Source: Chloroflexota bacterium (lineage in GTDB: Bacteria > Chloroflexota > Limnocylindria > Limnocylindrales > CSP1-4). Taken from it: 8,666 nucleotides of DNA. The DNA lies in contig JACDAH010000126.1 in the NCBI GenBank assembly GCA_013695505.1, positions 1 to 8,666 on the forward strand, in the 5' to 3' direction. Below the pieces are notes generated by a model. It did no database searches and had not been told where the DNA came from. It saw only the letters and a list, made by a program, of their open reading frames with translations. Numbering within the stretch: position 1 is the stretch's first letter; each line of letters starts with the position of its first letter. Positions 6,930 through 8,666 of this stretch are shown in pieces. Both the position numbers and the translations under genes were made by a program.

Positions 6930-8288
6930 TCAGGCGGAGGCGGCGTCCTCCAGGGTCGTTCGGACCAGGGCGGCTGCCGGCCGCTCCTGCTTGCCGTCGC
7001 CGCGGTCGCTGGTCTCGATGACCGTGGAGCCGATCCGGTTCCGTCCCTCGGTCTTCGACGTGAAGAGGGCCGCGTCGGCGAGAGCGAGCACCCGGTCCCA
7101 GTCCGGATGCGGCGGAATCGCGACGGCAACCCCACCGCTGATCGTCAGCGTCGTGTTGCCCGACAGGCTGGAGGGGATGGACAATCCCTCGATCGCGAGC
7201 CGGATCCGCTCCGCGACCTCGAGCGCCGCCGCGAGCTGCGTGTTCGGCAGGATGGCAAGGAACTCCTCACCGCCGTAGCGATAGATCGTGTCGCGGCCGC
7301 GAACGATCCGGCCGAGTTCGGCGGCAACCAACCGCAGCGCTTCGTCGCCGGCGACGTGTCCGAGCGCGTCGTTGAGCCGCTTGAAGCGGTCGAGGTCGAA
7401 GATCAGGACGCCGCATGGCGCATCGGACTGGCTCAATGAGACCGCAAGCAGGCCGAGATCCGTCTCGAGCTGGCGCCGATTGGCGAGACCCGTGAGCGCG
7501 TCCGTGGTCGCATGGCCGCGGAGCACCCGGTTGAGCCGGCGGAGCTCCAGGTCGTGGTCGATGGAGCGGAGGCGCGGCCGTTCGAGTAGCTCGCCGCCGG
7601 CCCAGCCGATCAGACACCCGATCAGGGTGTCGACCGCGATGTCCGTGCGAGCCGAGCCGACGATGTGGCCGAAGCCGGTGATCAGGGCGATCGCGCCGAA
7701 TGCCGCGGCGTACCCGACCAGCCACGCGGTCCTCACGGGCCTCGGCCACGCCAGGAAGAGGGGGACCGCGACGGGAAGGGTGGCGAACGGGCTGTTCATC
7801 TGGAGCAGGGTCCCCGGCTCGAGGGCGAGCGTGATTGGCAGCCCGATGGCCGGCACGAACGCGAAGAGAAGCGTCAAGCGGATCATGCGTCGCCGCGACG
7901 CCAGCGAGGCGAGAGGATGGAGGGCGGCGACGGCTGCGGCCTCGGCCGTCCACAGCGCGAACAGCTCGAGACCGCGTGTGGGGTAGCGCAACCCGAGCAG
8001 GACGGCCGTGCCGAACAGGATCGGGGGAACGATCAGTGAGCCGAGCCGCAGAGCACGTCGGAGCTCCTCCAGCTGGCGGACCCGGTCGCGGCGCCGGACC
8101 GAATCGCGGCGAGCCTCCGGCCGGGCGAGGATCGGCGCCACCGAATCGGTCAATCGGTTCACGCGAGAGTCCGTCGGACCGCGTCCAGCCCCCGGCGATT
8201 CGCCCGCGACCGGACCCGCGCGCGCGAAGAAAATGGGGCCAGAGGACGCCTGCCGGTTGATCGACAGGATCCGAGCGATGGGATTCAC
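6930..8288 (-). CDS. Membrane diguanylate cyclase (six TM helices plus GGDEF domain)
   Basis: This 452-residue protein makes cyclic di-GMP from two GTP. After a basic N-terminal region (1-80) there are about six hydrophobic spans (near 83-100, 107-129, 138-156, 168-181, 187-211 and 216-234), forming an integral membrane sensor of no family I can name. A short charged helix (about 240-262) links to the GGDEF domain (about 263-425): DALTGLANR (263-271), the Mg-binding FDLDRFKRLND (297-307), and the active-site GGEEF (339-343), so catalysis is expected. An RxxD inhibitory site (RGRD, 330-333) lies five residues before it, so product feedback is likely. No EAL domain is present. The start is GTG at 8288, preceded by a TAnnnT element and 6 nt but no ribosome site. 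An internal GTG at 8162 would shorten the poorly conserved N-terminus and cannot be excluded. It is divergent from the lipoprotein gene at 8586. Confidence 0.9.
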   Translation of the reverse strand: MNPIARILSINRQASSGPIFFARAGPVAGESPGAGRGPTDSRVNRLTDSVAPILARPEARRDSVRRRDRVRQLEELRRALRLGSLIVPPILFGTAVLLGLRYPTRGLELFALWTAEAAAVAALHPLASLASRRRMIRLTLLFAFVPAIGLPITLALEPGTLLQMNSPFATLPVAVPLFLAWPRPVRTAWLVGYAAAFGAIALITGFGHIVGSARTDIAVDTLIGCLIGWAGGELLERPRLRSIDHDLELRRLNRVLRGHATTDALTGLANRRQLETDLGLLAVSLSQSDAPCGVLIFDLDRFKRLNDALGHVAGDEALRLVAAELGRIVRGRDTIYRYGGEEFLAILPNTQLAAALEVAERIRLAIEGLSIPSSLSGNTTLTISGGVAVAIPPHPDWDRVLALADAALFTSKTEGRNRIGSTVIETSDRGDGKQERPAAALVRTTLEDAASA

Positions 8289-8300
8289 CCCACCAGCCTA
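8289..8300 (-). promoter_or_regulatory. Candidate leaderless -10 element of the diguanylate cyclase gene
   Basis: TAGGCT (8300-8295) fits the TAnnnT form of a -10 and is followed by 6 nt and the GTG at 8288. This is the same spacing as at lipB. On its own the match is weak (3 of 6 to TATAAT); the repeated geometry is the main support. Confidence 0.28.
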
Positions 8301-8546
8301 GGCAGCCCACGGCGGCGGCGACAGCGGCTCATGCGGCAGGACCACGCCCCCATTGGTCCGACATGTGTCTACGTCGTTTGGGCTGGGCCCCGAACCCGGT
8401 TGGCGGGTGGGCTCCCTCGCTCTCCGTAGACCGTTCTAGGCCCACCGGTCGGCCGGCATCCCCCGAGCGGGCCGATGGCGGCGCAGCCACGGCGGCATAT
8501 GGTCGCCATGACCTCCCGTCCCCGAGACCACGTTCCGTGCCGCGTT
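8301..8546. other. Divergent intergenic region between the cyclase and lipoprotein genes
   Basis: This is the main part of a roughly 297-bp gap between divergently read genes, so it should hold at least the promoter of the plus-strand lipoprotein. I see a possible plus-strand -10, TATGGT, near 8499-8504, without a clear -35, and a weak short inverted repeat (TCGGCC/GGCCGA around 8450-8475). No RNA gene, repeat array or convincing protein-coding stretch is seen. A minus-strand reading frame of 79 codons overlapping it has no family resemblance and I do not count it as a gene. Confidence 0.5.
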
Positions 8547-8575
8547 CTCGGCAGCGAGATCCGGCGGCTGCCGAG
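8547..8575 (+). promoter_or_regulatory. Leader hairpin immediately before the ribosome site of the right-edge lipoprotein
   Basis: This is a perfect 9-bp inverted repeat: CTCGGCAGC (8547-8555), an 11-nt loop, then GCTGCCGAG (8567-8575). It ends one base before the AGGAG ribosome site (8577-8581). It may be a 5'-UTR stem that affects translation or mRNA stability, or an operator for a dimeric regulator. Confidence 0.5.
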
Positions 8576-8585
8576 CAGGAGAGCC

Positions 8586-8666
8586 ATGCACCAGAAATCC
8601 ATCATCACCGGAGTGGCCCTGGTGATCGCGACCGCCGGCCTGGTTGCCTGCGGTCAGCCCGCCAAG
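8586..8666 (+). CDS. Lipoprotein precursor, N-terminal part (cut by right edge)
   Basis: Only 27 codons are inside the window. They form a textbook lipoprotein signal: MHQKSIIT, a hydrophobic core (GVALVIATAG), then lipobox LVAC with the acylated Cys at residue 22, followed by GQPAK at the edge. ATG at 8586 has a good AGGAG ribosome site 4 nt upstream (8577-8581). No stop occurs before the edge. The mature protein is not visible, so the role is unknown; solute-binding proteins and small envelope lipoproteins are equally possible. It is transcribed away from the cyclase gene and has the hairpin at 8547-8575 in its leader. It is too short to be caught by usual length cut-offs, but the signal, ribosome site and reading frame agree. 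Confidence 0.72.
   Translation, partial: MHQKSIITGVALVIATAGLVACGQPAK

Noticed and set aside
8369..8608. Minus-strand 79-codon frame in the divergent intergenic region
   Set aside because: It has no ribosome site or family resemblance and would overlap the start of the plus-strand lipoprotein with its good ribosome site.

Overview
This is a GC-rich bacterial window of chromosomal, housekeeping character. Eight complete or near-complete genes all read on the minus strand. A ninth gene is cut by the left edge, and a tenth starts on the plus strand at the right edge. Several features suggest Chloroflexota (Limnocylindria-like soil or freshwater lineages) or a neighbouring high-GC phylum: very GC-rich third codon positions, many GTG/TTG starts, candidate leaderless promoters, a PyrR with a start-proximal RNA hairpin, and a ZAS-type anti-sigma factor fused to a large extracytoplasmic domain. 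That placement is an inference. Nothing here is a strict taxonomic marker, and I see no rRNA, tRNA, CRISPR array, transposase or phage gene.

Layout, read in the direction of transcription (right to left): a six-TM diguanylate cyclase (8288-6930); a small LppX/LprG-like lipoprotein (6887-6069); lipB, octanoyltransferase (6004-5162); a GalT-family nucleotidyltransferase-like gene (5160-4153) starting one base after lipB; an ECF sigma factor (4031-3378) overlapping its ZAS anti-sigma factor (3381-1573) by ATGA; an RlpA-like exported double-psi beta-barrel protein (1513-932); then pyrR (807-244) overlapping pyrB (247 to the left edge) by ATGA. On the other strand a lipoprotein precursor begins at 8586 and runs off the right edge. 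It diverges from the cyclase gene across about 300 bp of non-coding DNA.

Working units: pyrR-pyrB is a pyrimidine operon. A PyrR-binding-loop-like hairpin (12 of 14 consensus positions) ends directly at the pyrR start codon and covers part of the ribosome binding site, so translational feedback is the best model. Sigma/anti-sigma/RlpA-like looks like a cell-envelope signalling unit with a possible self-directed ECF promoter. lipB is tightly coupled to the GalT-like gene. That enzyme keeps the likely zinc ligands of GalT but has lost the HxH-x-Q nucleophile motif (His replaced by Cys, Gln by Asp), and it is the most unusual protein here. I found no clear new multi-gene defence or mobile system. 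The items most worth checking are the PyrR RNA site, the altered GalT active site, the ECF promoter, the paired leaderless-type promoters and the leader hairpin before the right-edge lipoprotein.
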